Shown: in pieces, positions 46,068-59,017 of the stretch | Layout of the letters: each line of letters starts with the position of its first letter | Position numbering within the stretch: the stretch's first letter is position 1 | From: Buddleja alternifolia | Lineage: Eukaryota > Streptophyta > Magnoliopsida > Lamiales > Scrophulariaceae | NCBI GenBank assembly: GCA_019426215.1 | Contig: CM033401.1 | Coordinates: 16,249,134 to 16,313,133, forward strand | Reading direction: 5' to 3' | DNA length: 64,000 nt | Made by a program: the position numbers and the translations under genes | Notes under the pieces: model-generated | Told to the model about the DNA's origin: nothing | What the model saw: the letters and a program-made list of their open reading frames with translations, nothing else | The model's database searches: none

Positions 46068-49000
46068 ATGGATTCTGGAGGTGCTGCAAACCCAAGTGTT
46101 GAAAGTGAGATACGGAGAGGTATTACAGCAATGAAGAAAGTAATAAAGGCCAAAAGTAAAGGCATAAAGCTACAAGTTGGTTGGAACGATTATGGTCAAC
46201 CAGTTGACCCAAATAAATCAACTTTTGTTGGTTACATTGGCGTGATAGCTCGTGACAGGGTCCCTATTACTATCAGTGATTGGCGCAGCGTCCCTGCAGC
46301 AATAAAATATGCCATTTGGAATGAAATAGCTGTAAGTTAGTTATTATATATTATGTTTTTAATTGGTAAATGTAGTTTTTTTTCTCTAAATTAACATTTT
46401 TTATATACTTTGTTCTTTGTTTTTTATAGTTGGCCTTTGATATTGACGAAAGTAGACAGAAGTTCGTCTTAGCCGAGGCTGGGAAGCTAGCTCGAAACTA
46501 CAGGAGCTACTTGACCAGAATCTGGGTAGAGGATGATGATGGGAACATTAATTCAAGCCCACCCGAAAAATATCGTATATCTCAAGAAGATTGGACAAAA
46601 TTTGTAGAATTACGCCAAAGTGAAGCTTTTCAGGTAATTATTTTAATTTATGGTTTCATTTTAAATTATTTGAAACTATATACATTGACTAATGCCTTGA
46701 TTATATAATGAACAGCAACTACGTAAGGACAATTCTGAAAGAGCAAAGGACCCTGAATATCCTTACAGGGCATCACGTCTTGGATATGCTCAAGTGGAGT
46801 ATATTGAGGTACGTAGTTCGTTACAAGTTGTAATTCTAATCAAATTTCCTTACAAATTTTCTAATCAAATTTCCTTAATTACAAATTTTCTAATCAAATT
46901 TATTTCCTTACAAATTTTCTTATATAGAAGCATAAAAGAAAGGATGCTGGGTCAGATGTCACAGAGGTGACACGAGCACTAGTGTGGAGGGTTGCACATT
47001 CTGACAGCCAGAACAAGATTGATAATGTCAATGTTAAAAGAGTAGTGGAATCAATGGTGAGTTATTTGCAATTTTAGTTATATAGTGTGTTGTATGCTTT
47101 TTAAAAATAATTTTAAAATAACAAATTTTTGTATTTTTTAAATGTATTATTACAGGAAAGCTTATCACAGGAGGGTAGCCACAGTGGACCCGAGAAGACC
47201 CGGAATGATATACTGGCTATAGCTCTTAAAAAGAAGGAGCATCCGGGTCGAGTTAGGGGTGTAGCTTTGGGGTATCCCAAACAGATTACTTTTCGGATTC
47301 AAAGCCTTCAAAAAATACGGTGATTGATAACTTGCAAGACACGGTTCAAATGCTCACTCAATCACTATTTGAATTGCGACGCGAGTTTGAGCAGCATAGG
47401 GCGTCTGGGTCGTCGCAGCAGCCACATACAGAAGAGGCGGTTTCTTTGAAAGATAGCTGCCCAGAAGTGAAAGACCTTCCTCAGGTAATTAATGAAAAGC
47501 ATATTGTTTAGTGATAATGTAACTTACAATCCTATATTTCTGTATGATATACAACATTTTCTAATATAATGGTATATATATATATATGTAGGATGTGGTG
47601 CAGTGTCAATTAGCACTTTCTACACCGTGTTATCGTTTGGTGGCAAGAGGAACAATGTACAATCAACCAAAGGATAGAACATTGCATACATGTCCATTAG
47701 CCTCCCACCTCGTGAAAGTGTCGATTGACATTGCAATTGAAGATATTGCACCCTTACCAGTCCCTCTCGATGATGAAGGAGTGTTCACAGTATCTGAGGC
47801 TGTGGGATACATGGTTGCTTGGCCTAAGAGTCTTGTGATTGTCGGTGATGCATCGGTACGTAATATTATTAATAGCTAGTCATTATTAAATTATAACAAT
47901 TGTTAATGTTAATAAATATACTTTCATTGATAACGCCCACGTTTTGTTTTCTTTTGCTTATAGTCTCTCGGAAAATCCAAATCATCACTCGAAAAAGCAA
48001 ATCAGAGATGACGAAGCACTCACATGTCAAAAATACACCTCTAGTGGCCAACCCTCCTTCTCTAGTGGCCAACCCTCCTGCTCCACCCCCTAATTCACTT
48101 GCAATTCTTGAAAGGTTCTTTGGGATGATGGCTGCTGATAACACTATCCGGATAGACATACCCGAGGAAATCTTCAATATCCCCTTTCCAGAATATATTG
48201 GGCGGGAGGAGATCGGTGACTTTGTGCATAAAGAACAGATAGGAGCCTCTATCATTACTGCTTACATCAAGTAAGTTTTTAAATATTAATAAGAAAAAGT
48301 AAGCTTTTAATTAAATTATTTTACTGCATTAATTTGAACTATGTTTATTTTTGTTACTCAAATTTATTTTATGCTCAATTGTAGGTGTTTGTGGGTTAAT
48401 CACGTGGTCCCCGAACAAAAACAAAATAAATTCGGGTTCCTTAGCCCACATTCTATATCTGCGGCAGCAGGAATTACTCCCACGCAGCTTGTTGACAAAT
48501 CGCAATATATAGCAAATACTATGATAGGTAGTGCACTGGAGGGGAAGTTGTTTCTTGCACCTTACAACTCCGGGTGAGCTACTAAAGACACATTGTTATT
48601 TTGTAAAATTTGTTACGTAGGCATAACTAATTTAAAATTTTTCTTTTGAATATGCTGATTAGGGGCCATTGGTTGTTGCTCGTGATTGATCCAATTAAAG
48701 AGATCGTTTATTATTTGGATTCTTTGCACGGTAATCCAAATAACCGACATGATATGAAAGATATGATCAATCAGTAAGTTTTATCATTCAATTAAATGTA
48801 TCCATTATATTATATTTAATATTAAGTTTAAAGTATATATATTATAACTAGACTTCATATATATATATTTGCTTGATATTGACATATTTCCTTGATTTTT
48901 GATGTTTTTAACAGCGCTGTCTTGATGTTTCGAGCAAATAAAAACAACCAAAAGATCAAATCAAAAAACAAGGCCTGTACATGGAGTTGTATACAGGTTA

Positions 49001-49391
49001 GTTTAATTATATTATTTTAATTATAGTTTCAAGAAATTATTCGTATAAAAGTTATTTGTTCTAATACAATTTTGATTTGAATTTAATTTGTAGTGCCCCA
49101 TTCAAATAAATGCCATAGATTGTGGGTTCTTCGTCATGAAATTCATGAAAGATATTATTAGACACGGAGAATCTATAATCCCACCGACGGTATGCATAAT
49201 CCTAATTAATATTAATCAAATTCTAATGTCCCTTTTAAGTTATTAAACATTTTTGTTGGATTTTAATATTTGTCTTGCAGTACTTTGCTGATTGTCAGTA
49301 CGCCACTTACACTATAGAGCAACTTGATGAAGCACGTTCTGAATTGGCACAATACATTTTTAAATGCGCTTTTGATATGCCGGCGGTGTAA
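46068..49391 (+). pseudogene. second CACTA gene: Ptta/En-Spm domain plus Ulp1-like protease
   Basis: Multi-exon gene with GT-AG borders: 46068-46331, 46430-46633, 46716-46808, 46928-47056, 47156-47483, 47592-47855, 47964-48270, 48385-48573, 48663-48773, 48915-48996, 49094-49189, 49281-49391. The first exons match the Ptta/En-Spm plant transposase domain (GWNDYGQPVDPNKSTFVGYI, SDWRSVPAAIKYAIWNE). Exon 47592-47855 resembles a plant-transposon domain I recall as DUF8039. The last five exons form a Ulp1/C48 cysteine-protease domain with the triad visible: His in GGHWLLLVID, Asp in YYLDSLHGN, Cys in AIDCGFFVMKF, and Gln in CPIQIN. Such proteases process SUMO-like modifiers. Frame breaks lie near 47285 and in the A-run at 47992-47996. 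The protein would start at MDSGGAANP. Confidence 0.82.
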
Positions 49392-49644
49392 GTTGAAAAT
49401 TATTGTAAATTTTTATTTGATTTAAAAGCAGTGATTAGTTTATATTGGTTTATTGTAAACTCGTATTATTTGTAATTATTAGAGATTATTATTTGGTGAA
49501 TGAAATTAATTTTGGATTTGAATTTGTTGTTTCTGTTGAGCAATTGGTTTGTTTTATGTGTTATTGATGAGTTGAATTTTGAGCTTGTGGGAAGGATATA
49601 GCTCTAGCTGAAATTATAACAGAAAAAAATAAAAAAATAAAAAA

Positions 49645-50035
49645 TCACGTTACAGCGGTTCCGAAACGAACCGCTGTACAGTGTTCACTGTTACAGCGTT
49701 TCGTTGATGAACCGCTGTAACAGTGAACCCTGTTACAGCGGTTCAGAAACGAACCGCTGTAACAGGGTTCACTGTTAAGCGGTTCATCAACGAACCGCTG
49801 TAACAGTGAACCTGTTACAGCGGTTCGTTTCGAACCGCTGTAACAGCTACGGTTTTTTACAGTTAATTTTTATTTTATTTACCTATTACAGCGGTTCGTT
49901 ATTGAACCGCTGTAATAGGGCTCATTTTACAGCGATTTTTAACCGCTGTAATAGTAAACATACCATTACAGCGATACGTATTACAGCGGTTAAAAACCGC
50001 TGTAATAGTGAAAAAAAACCGCTGTAACAGACCTC
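49645..50035. repeat. right subterminal repeats of the large CACTA
   Basis: Paired TTACAGCGGTT / AACCGCTGTAA units with ATCAACG, AAACGAA or similar spacers, each about 30 bp, up to the right end. The motif is the same as in the small CACTA. Confidence 0.85.
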
Positions 50036-50692
50036 TTCTGTACTAGTGATTCTGATCATAAGATATTTTACTCATTCACTTTGAAGAATAATCCCAATTT
50101 GCAAATCATTAACAATGCTACTTGCCCATCAAGTCGCACTTCGAGTCCTATTCCACACAGGCGATTTGCATCTAACTACTCTATGACAAAACTTGAATGT
50201 CACAAACATCTTCAACTCGATTTCTCCAGGTCAAGGTTCACACTTACCTATCCTACTTATCTTTTCATCATTGACCGTCAATGATTGAATACCCTAGTGA
50301 TAACTGATGCCGCCGTGTTCGAACATATCAGTTCCAACTGCACGTCATGATATAAGTTCCCACACCATTTCCATATGTACGACTGACACTTTCTCTGTCG
50401 AAACTTACATCATACAAGTCTTTATTTAATATGATGCCCAATCAATATTTCTTAGACTTGTGAACCCTTTAGATGTCAAGGGTCAAACCATTCTAGTGCC
50501 TTTCCTCCTATCCCATAGGAGGTAGAAGGTTTGCCTTGTCATCAGGACTTTACGTTGTTTATTCACACCTTATAAATGCCTATAAGAAACAACAACCTGC
50601 CTTATATTAATAGAAAAACCATAGTTTAGTTATAATGTTTATGCCCTATAAATCTATCCTCTTTATGGCATTCGAGGGCATATACTCTAACA

Positions 50693-53479
50693 GGACGCCC
50701 CATGTGGGCTATTTCATGAGGGATTAAATTAGATTTAGTCTGTCTATGAAAATTCATTTGGATTTACTTTCACTTTGATTAAATATGATTTAATATTCTC
50801 ATGATAGTTAAATAACTTTTAATTATTATAAATTAGCTTTTTCGATCGCATGAAATTAAATTGATTCATTTTACTTCGATAAATTTGATTTAGTCTTGGT
50901 ACTAAAATCGAATGGGATTTAATTTTTTAATAGTCAAATTGGGTTTGATTATTAAATAAATTTGATTTATTTTATGCTCTTATTCACATATATGCTTGTG
51001 TATGTTATAAGCTCGTTTTATGTGATATTTACACCTCCCATGAACTTAGGTTTTATATTTATGTTTGAACATGCTAAAATATATGTCGATTAGCCCATTG
51101 GCATGGGACGATCTAGAAGTTGATGGAAGTGTGTACATAGGTAGAATTACTAGGTATTTTCTATGCTTTAATGATGTTTGCGCTTTATAACTAATATGCA
51201 GAATTGAGACCTGTATGAAAATAATTAAATTCTCCCACATTAAAAATATTAAGTTAGTAAAGGGTACTAGTATCCTATCCTCCATTGAACTTAGGAGAAA
51301 TAAAATGATATTTATATATAATATCGTCCCTAAGCAATGGGGTTATATATTGAAATATATTTTAAATTTTTCCTAAGTGCATGAAATGCCGTTGGTCGAG
51401 AACAAATTCCACCCCAAATACCTGCAAAAGATTGCAAGGTGAAATTCAATTGTTAGACTGATAGATAGTTAGTGTTAAACTTAAATTTTCATATATCAAT
51501 ATGATCATTAAAAGGTTGAGATTTGATGAATAATGGACAAAAAGATTGAATCATCCATTGATGGGTTGGTGCTGGACATCATTTTAATAGATTAATAGGC
51601 GGCATACTAGCAAAAGGTTGCAACCTATTAAACTAGTTAAAGAATCCAATCACTCACTACAAAATCTATGCAACGAGATTTTCGAAAAAATTGTAGTGGG
51701 AGTGTGATGTTTCAAAAATGTAGTGGGAGCCAAGTAAAATTAAAGTCCTAGTTTTACTTGTGTGCTATTTATAAACACCTAATGCAGATCTTAATTTATT
51801 TTCTGCTTTTAATATCTCTCTTAGACTAATAACACATTTTGTCCGAATCGGCCTAACCAAATCAACTGACTTGAAAACTTGAGAATGGTCTTTAGCTTAG
51901 AGTAGTTGAACTATATGCTTGAAGAAAACATTACTCAAGTCTAAGTATGGGACGACAGTAGGGCAATTATATGAGGCGCACCGATATAGAACTATGTGTT
52001 TTTAAAACTAGTGTTCTATGACCGATTTTCTCAGCTTCTTATGTTCTGCATTCTAGAGTTAGTGCTCATGATTTAAGAACTAGAAAGAAGTGAAAAGCTG
52101 GAAGAATGAGAGCTGATTTATAGTGGAACCAGACATTGAGTCGTGGGTGTCCACATAAGATACAACTTTGTTCTTTTAAATATTCTGAGACATTTTTTCT
52201 AGTGTTGGATGATTGATTAGTTTTTCCAAATGGTACTAAGAAAGTTATAATTTCCTGACTAAGTAAAAAAATGATACTTTTTTAAGTTTGGTAATAACTA
52301 CCTGACATTTATTTTGGAAATAGATGTAGGAACATTGCATCCTTACTAAAATTGTTAACAATGATTTAAAAGTTCAGAATTAGTGTACTGTGAACATATA
52401 TACTAAAGAGCGTAGTATGCTAGAGACAAACTAGAGAAATCGTTTGGCACCTAAGATTAGGTTATGCCTTAAGAGCATAAGATTCATGAGTTAGGAGAAA
52501 CATGGGGGTAAAAGCCCATTGGGATTGGATCCCTATTCAAACTTAAGAATCTCATCTCAAGGATAAGATGACTCAATCTCCCTTCACCAGGAAAATATTA
52601 AAGGGTCACTCAAGTTTTGAAGTTTGGTGCATACTAAAGTCTATGGTTGAAAATGGATATCATATAAAGGCACTACGATTGGGCCGCCCTGACAATTATA
52701 TGATTGCCTAATTCGAATCATTCTTAAAGGAATGTAGTATAGTTTCACAGCTGACACTTCCAGCGACTCTACAATTGAATAGGGCAGTAGCATGCAAGAA
52801 CGAGCCATTGTTGGACATGACTCATTCTATGCTAAACTACATGGAATTGCCCAATTCATAGTGAGTCATGTGCTGCTCATAGGTGAATCTTGAATAGATG
52901 TCCCTCCAAATTTATTCCTATAGCAACATATCAGATATAGCACAAGTGAAAGACTAGTCCTAAGTACATGAGGGTACGTCGATACCCAACCTACATATAA
53001 ACGACAAAGGTAAAGAATCTGGAGGCTAAATCCTTAAAAGGACATTTTGTTGGTTGTCTCAAAAAATTCAGTGGGAGATCTCTTTTACCTACATGATGAT
53101 CGGAGGATCATTGTGGCCTTAAAAGCCACCATTATCGACGATAAGATCATTTGAAAAAGTTAAGTTGGTAGAAAGATTGTTCTATAAGAACAAAACAAAA
53201 CTTCTTAGGAGACTATTATTCAAGAAACCCAAACCCAGCCCATTATAACACAACCAACAACTAATTGGTCTGGTAGAGTATCTCAGGCGCCTGAGAGATG
53301 TGGTCGTCTGCTACAAAGAAAGCATAAGTTGTATGTTGTAGCTGAGGGGATCCATGGGTACAATCCCTCTACGCATGACAAATCGATAGTGGATATGGAC
53401 TCTACTAGAAGGTTAAGGCTATGAAAGTGATGATAGATTAGATGTTCTTTGAATCAATCCAAAACTCTAGTAGATCTCC
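50693..53479. other. very decayed Copia-derived DNA
   Basis: No open gene. The first part (to about 51000) is AT-rich like the U3 region of the Copia LTRs here. From about 52500 on, weak Copia-like traces appear on the plus strand (for example YFVGC/LFYLHDDRRIIVAL-type translation near 53041-53110 and a SKR-like pre-RT region near 53290-53400). Every frame is broken repeatedly. I see no target duplication or LTR start. Confidence 0.4.
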
Positions 53480-54695
53480 CCGAGAGTATTGTACCCGTCG
53501 GAGGTTAATACATCTACAAGAGAAAGATTGATTCGAATGGCAAGGCCAGGCTAATGGCGAAATGGTGTAGTTAAAAGATGGGCATTGACTATGAGGAAGC
53601 CCCTTTTCCACAGCTATAATCAAATCTACTAGAATCTTACTTTCCACAGTAACACACCAAGATTATGAAAATTTGGCACATGGATATGAAAACTCGTTCA
53701 TGAATGGATTCCTTGAAGAGGGCATCCACAAAGAACAGCCCAACAGTTTCACATGAGGCCAATTCTCATAAGGTTGACAAGCTGTATGAATCCACTTGTG
53801 GATTTAAGCAGACCTCTCATAGTTGGAATCTTCACTTTGATGACATAATTGGAAATAAAAAATGAAGAAGAACCATCTGTGTGCAATAAAGCTAGTGGGA
53901 GCTAGATATCATTTTTAGTGGTATATGTAGAGGTTACTCTACAAATGGGAAATGATATAAGCTCATTGAGTTGAATCAAGACATAAATCTCAAGCATACA
54001 CTCCATAAAAGACTTGGGAGTAACCACTTTCATCCTTAGAATTTGTGTTTATGGAGATAGGGCAAATAGGAAGATGGGGACCTCCCAAGCCCTTTGCTTA
54101 GAATAAATCATAAAGAAGTTAGGATAGAAGATCTGAGAAAGGACTCTTGCCGAATGAGGAAGAGCAATGGGTAGACTTAAGATATATTCTTCGTCTATGC
54201 CTTTGGAGAACTGATAGTGGAAATTTATACTTATTCGGACTTTAAGTTTGATAAAGAAATCAAAATTCCACTTTGGGTTCGTATTTGCTCTCAACTGTGA
54301 AATAGTAACCTGGAAGGTTTCCAAGTAAATTACTCCACTACTGAGAATGAATATAATATTGTCCTGGAGCCTTAGAGGTGGTCAAGGAACTTTGTTTGGA
54401 TCTGAAGCTCGTGGTAGAACTTCTATTGGTCCCTAGCATGGAGTTTGCATTTATCACTTTACTGTGATAAAATAGAGCTAAAGCACAAGATGGGGAACCA
54501 AGGTCTCACAAATCCAAACACGCTGAGAGATACAACATCTTTTGAGAGATCGTTGGAAAAGGCAATGTAGCCTTGTAGAAAATGAATCTCAACCGATAAC
54601 ACGGCTGACCCACTCACTAAGCCACTATCACAGGCGATGCTAAAGTGACATTTTTAGAAGATGGGTATTATATTTACCAATTGGCATAGAGTGCA
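53480..54695 (+). pseudogene. decayed Copia RT-RNase H remnant
   Basis: Plus-strand Copia pol recognisable through many frameshifts and stops: IYKRKIDSNGKA and LMAKW near 53512-53566; IWHMDMKT near 53670 and MNGFLEEGIHKEQPN near 53702; MKDLG-like DNA near 54006; FGFVFALN-like DNA near 54273; and the RNase H end (HAERYNI, ADPLTKPLSQAMLK) at 54520-54650. It is the most decayed Copia copy here, and so probably the oldest. It is followed by the purine stretch GTGCAAGTGAGAGAT and a 3' LTR. Confidence 0.75.
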
Positions 54696-54705
54696 AGTGA
54701 GAGAT

Positions 54706-56356
54706 TGTTGGGAAAGTGCCCTTGATGCCAACGAGGAGATTAGAATATAAGGCACCAGTTTATATTGTACAACCCTTAACTAATAGAAAGGCATTTGATA
54801 TATTGTGCGTATAAGTCTTAATGGCATCTATAAGACTTGAATGAATAATAAGTCCATGTGAATCAAGGTAGACCTTCCACTCCTTATTGTAGTTATGGAG
54901 ATACGCACTGGAAAGTTTGGTACCTGATCACTTAAATGGTTCGCAAGTCGAAGAATGTCAATTGGGCATTGAGATGCGTGTGGACTTATATAACACATAC
55001 TTTGACAGGGAGTGCCAGTCTAACACTATGGAATAGTGGGAGTTTGTGTCATAGATACATTGATGAGATTAATGTATTCGAACATGGCTAGTAGTAATCC
55101 AATCACATGGGTTTTTACTCATTAACTATCAATGATTGGATTACTGATTATGATAATATGCGTGAGCCTTAGAGCTGAGTAATCACGTTGAAGATGTGTT
55201 TGTGATGTCAAGTCTGTCATTAGAGTAGTTAGATCCAATTCACCCGTTGGTGGGGTCAACCTCGAAGTGCGGCTTGATGGGAAAGTAGCAGTCTTATTTG
55301 ATTAGCAAGAAGGAATTCACTATCTTGAAAGTAAACGAGAAGTATCTTATGCGACTATGGGTAAATGAGATTAAAGTCTCTGGCCAGAGCTCATGAACTA
55401 ACTCGTGTTTGACACGGAGGGTAGTTCTATAATCTCATGTTACTATGATTCTTAGCATAGCATCGAGTCTTATGAGTTTGACATTCCACGACTCTCACTC
55501 GATCGGGATACGTCAGTGAAGGGATTATACTCATACAGTATTTATAATCTAGAGGTTCGTAATGACATAGTCATTTCGTACTCGGTTGGGCTACGATGTG
55601 GGGCCACGGTGCTCGCTAGGTGTCACTCACATCCTTTGGTATCCTCCCATTGCCAATCAAGATGAACCTAGAGAGTTGTGCTATAAAGAAATAGACCGGA
55701 AATCGAGTTTTGTATTTGGAGGGTATTTTGGTAATTTGTCCTATGGTAGGACCAATTAATTAATTGGACAAACTAATTTCATTGGTTGTTTAATTGGATT
55801 AAACAATGGTAAATTAAATTATTTAATTTGAATAGTTAACTGGGTTAATTTAATATTTAAATGGAAATATTAATTTAATGTATATTTATTTAATTGGATT
55901 AAATGTAATATAATTAAATTAAGTGCACTAAATTGAGTGGGTCAATTTAGCCCACATGGGGTGTCCGACAGGCCTAATAGGCGTTTACAGCATGGACTTA
56001 AATTAGAGGATTATTTAATCCTCCAACATAAACACTAGAGAATTAATTCATTCAGTCAAATTGAAAATATTGAAATCCTCCACCAAAATACAAGACAGAA
56101 AATTTCATATTATCTCTGCCTAGCCGCCTCAGGAGATGATGATGAAGATTTCAAAAAGTCCATTCCTGCGTGATGATCTAGAGACGAGATGCTTAGACCT
56201 TTCAAGATTCGCGAGGATTAATAGAATTCGAAGAAGGTAAGTTTTTTGCGTTCTTCGTTTTATGTTAAAATCAACAAAAATCCACAAATTGATCTTGGCT
56301 TTGGGAATCCGGATATGTTTTAAATTTTGCTGCGCATGATACCAGAATTCAAAACA
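54706..56356 (+). mobile_element. 3' LTR of the decayed Copia (about 1.65 kb)
   Basis: It begins TGTTGGGAAAGTGCCC after the purine stretch and ends GAATTCAAAACA. It contains GTTTGACACGGAGGGTAGTT, which recurs in reverse near 59970 in the minus-strand LTR at 59018, so the two belong to one family. Confidence 0.78.
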
Positions 56357-56927
56357 GTTAATACTTAATAATATTATTATTTTAGAATTAATGAAGTGCT
56401 ATTAATAAAAAGAGCTTAATATTTAATTAATTTCCAATTGGGTTGGACTGAGAATATTATTTAAATACTTAACCCTGGGTTTGGAATTAGATGAAGCCCA
56501 GTAAACCCATCCCCCTAGGTCAGTTCGGCCGCCCCTCTCTCTCCTTAATCAAGGAGTAGATTCTATTAAACACTAGGTGTTTAACTAAAAACATAACTTT
56601 TATGTGATTTTTCATTTTAGAGAGTAAAAAAGAGTAAAACACTAAAATCCTTTCTCCCTCCACATAAACTATAATCTGTCCAACCCCGTTTGAAGTAGAG
56701 GAGGTCAAGCTTCAAGAATTGAAGATCATCTTTGCGTGATAATCTAGAGGAAGAAACGATCCGTTGCTTCTCAAAATCTTGGCTTTAGAAATTTATCAAA
56801 AAGGTAATTGGATTACATCTTATTCGTGTTTTCGATTTTATGTGAATATACAATTATCAAAACGTGAATTGAATCCGGGCTTTGTGAATTAGAAAAAAAA
56901 ATTTATCCACTGGTTCGATTCACAACA
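56357..56927 (+). mobile_element. 3' part of another Copia LTR
   Basis: The sequence ends GATTCACAACA and carries the CGTGATAATCTAGAGG leader motif common to these LTRs. Its start is missing. It follows directly on the LTR at 54706-56356. Confidence 0.6.
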
Positions 56928-58154
56928 ACTATGATTTCCTAAAGCACAACATCAAGTCCTATGAGATTGACTTAATCCATGACTTTCACTCGATCGGGAT
57001 GTTACAGTGAACGACTTATACTCACATGGTATCTGTGAGCAAAAGGTTCGTATTGATCTATTCATTTCAATTGGGTTTCCGTGTAAGTCCACGTGACTGG
57101 CTTAGTGACACTCACATCCTTTGTTTCCTCTCAATGCCAATTGAAACGAACATAGAGAGTCGTGCTTCGAAGGAATTGAGAGAAGAAAATTCTTTCGTTG
57201 TCAAATATATAAATTAGGTAATTTGCTATTTGATGAGCAAATTAATTTATTTGATTAATTGTATTAATGAAAATAAATTAATAATAAATAATTAGATGTA
57301 TTTATTATGAAAGCATTAATTTATTTGATTAATTAGATTAATAGAAATAAATTAATTATAATAAATAAATATACTTATTTATTATACTCATCCTTTTATT
57401 AAATAATTAGATTATTTAATTTAGATGATTATTAATTAGTATTATATATATATATATTTTTTGGAACTAGTAAGCGTTTTTCATTAAACTTAGACACTAC
57501 ATCATACCCAGGTATACCCGGTTTTACTAAGACTCAAAATTACAATTTATAAACTCCCATATCTTGGCCACTAATTTTTGAACAGTATATTGCTCATGTA
57601 TAAAATTCCCCTATTCCTTTCTAATTAGTATTATATTTTAATTGGATTAAAATATGTTGGACCTAATTAATAATTGGACTAAGTTGAAAGTCAACATAGC
57701 CCAAAAAGGATGAGAGGGGGCGTGTATATGCGTGTGTAGGAGGAGTTGGATGGGCTCGAAGAGTTAGTTATTTCCAAGCCCATCACTCCTTATATATACC
57801 TAACACTGGTTCAGTCAAAACCTAACTCTCACATTAGACTTGATAGCAAATAAAGAAGAAGAGAAAATCTCTCTCCTCTCCCCTAGTAGCCGTTGGCCAT
57901 AGTAGATCTTAGGGTGGTGGATTTTTCTTCAAAGTTCATTCCGGCGTGATATCTAGAGGCAGGAGTTTCAAATTGCTGCTACTCGTAAGATCAAGTCTTT
58001 AATCAAATCAAAAGGTCAGTGAAAAAGATGAAATTAAATTTCATCATCATGTAATTTTCGAAATTTGTAAAATCATTAAAACCCAAAAGTGATCCAATTG
58101 TTAATACGGATATGTATATACGTTTCCGATGCGCATGAACCAGGATTCACAACA
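56928..58154 (+). mobile_element. 5'-truncated Copia LTR with a LINE-like insertion
   Basis: Starts inside the LTR (CATCAAGTCCTATGAGATTG) and runs through GGCGTGATATCTAGAGG to an end GGATTCACAACA. A 174 bp non-LTR insertion sits at 57448-57621. The short reading frame at 57026-57217 is LTR sequence. Confidence 0.65.
57448..57621 (-). mobile_element. LINE- or SINE-like fragment with 15 bp target duplication
   Basis: A 174 bp insertion flanked by TAATTAGTATTATAT on both sides (57433-57447, 57622-57636). Read on the minus strand it ends in an A-rich tail (TTCCAAAAAATATATA), as expected for a 5'-truncated LINE or a SINE. No coding part is visible. Confidence 0.75.
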
Positions 58155-59017
58155 GCGAGCTGATTTGTTTTACCTCGAGTTTGAGATTGTTTTTATATAG
58201 AGTATGTTGAATAGAATGTGTTTTGAGGAATGTACTTGATTGTTGTGACATGAAATCATTTAAGATCTCAAACCAGTTGTAAAATCTAAACTTATGAATG
58301 TTTGTTCTCCATTTATTTATCAAGACGAGCAAAGCCTAGTTGGGAGATAGTTGATAAGTTCATGTTTACGATATTTTAACCCCTGTTTTTAGGTGCTTTC
58401 ACTATGTTTAGTCATGATATTCCTACATTTTGCTTTGATTAGCTGTTGTTTCATGAACAGGGATCCAAGTTGAAAAGATCAATAAACAGGTGAAAAGACC
58501 GAAGAAAAGAGCAAGAAGCAACAATTTAAGTTCTTGCCTAAGAGGACCACGGTCTAAACCACGATCCTGCGAAACTAGCTTAACCAAGGTCCACAACGTG
58601 TCAGAACGCGGTCTAGTTTTCTGTATCCTGATTTTTATATCTACTGATTTTGGACCTTCAGGCATACTTTTGAGCTGCAAAAAGGATTTTTCTTGCTCTC
58701 TAAGACCGAAGGAATAAACCTCAAGTCCCAAGAAAGCTTGAAGATTAAAAAATCATCATCAAAGCTTGAATTCACCTATTGTGATAGGGAGTTCTTCAGT
58801 TCCCCCTTTTAGATTAGTGCTTAGCTATGTCACTTAGGGATTTTGAATTAAATATTGTTACAAGTATGAACTAAGTTACTTTTAATTGGGTTATGTGAAG
58901 ACTTAGTGATATTTTTTATTTTTTGATTCTTAGTTTACTGGATTAAATATGCTCTTTGTTATATGTTTGATTTTGTGCTTAATGCTTGGATATGCATGAT
59001 CACCATATGTTTGATGT
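58155..59017 (+). mobile_element. Gypsy-like 3' end and partial LTR
   Basis: 58155-58351 looks like the last part of a Gypsy interior, ending in GCAAAGCCTAGTTGGGAG, the place of a polypurine tract in this type. The LTR start TGATAAGTTCATGTTTACGA follows at 58352. The LTR is cut at 59017 by the next Copia LTR. The pattern TGATAAGT... is typical of Tat/Athila-type LTRs from memory. Low coding content. Confidence 0.55.

Larger units (their letters stand above)
40131..50048 (+). mobile_element. 9.9 kb CACTA (En/Spm) element with two genes
   Basis: The ends are CACTAGTACAGAAAAGACC and, inward on the other strand, CACTAGTACAGAAGAGGTC. A 3 bp duplication ATT flanks both sides (40128-40130, 50049-50051). 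The element carries subterminal palindromes, a CT/CCG-rich leader, a four-copy tandem repeat, a TNP2-type transposase gene (42437-45713) and a second gene with a Ulp1-like protease domain (46068-49391). It is inserted in a Copia LTR. It is structurally complete, but both genes contain frameshifts, so this copy is probably defective unless these are sequence errors. Confidence 0.95.
39146..50692 (-). mobile_element. 5' LTR of a minus-strand Copia, split by CACTA
   Basis: The reverse complement begins TGTTAGAGTATATGCCC at 50692 and ends ATTCCCAACA at 39146, next to the primer-binding site. Without the 9.9 kb CACTA and its duplicated ATT, the LTR is about 1.63 kb and resembles the LTR at 14999-18341. 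The interior left of 39130 is only a leader of a few hundred bases; no gag or pol remains in the window. Confidence 0.85.
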
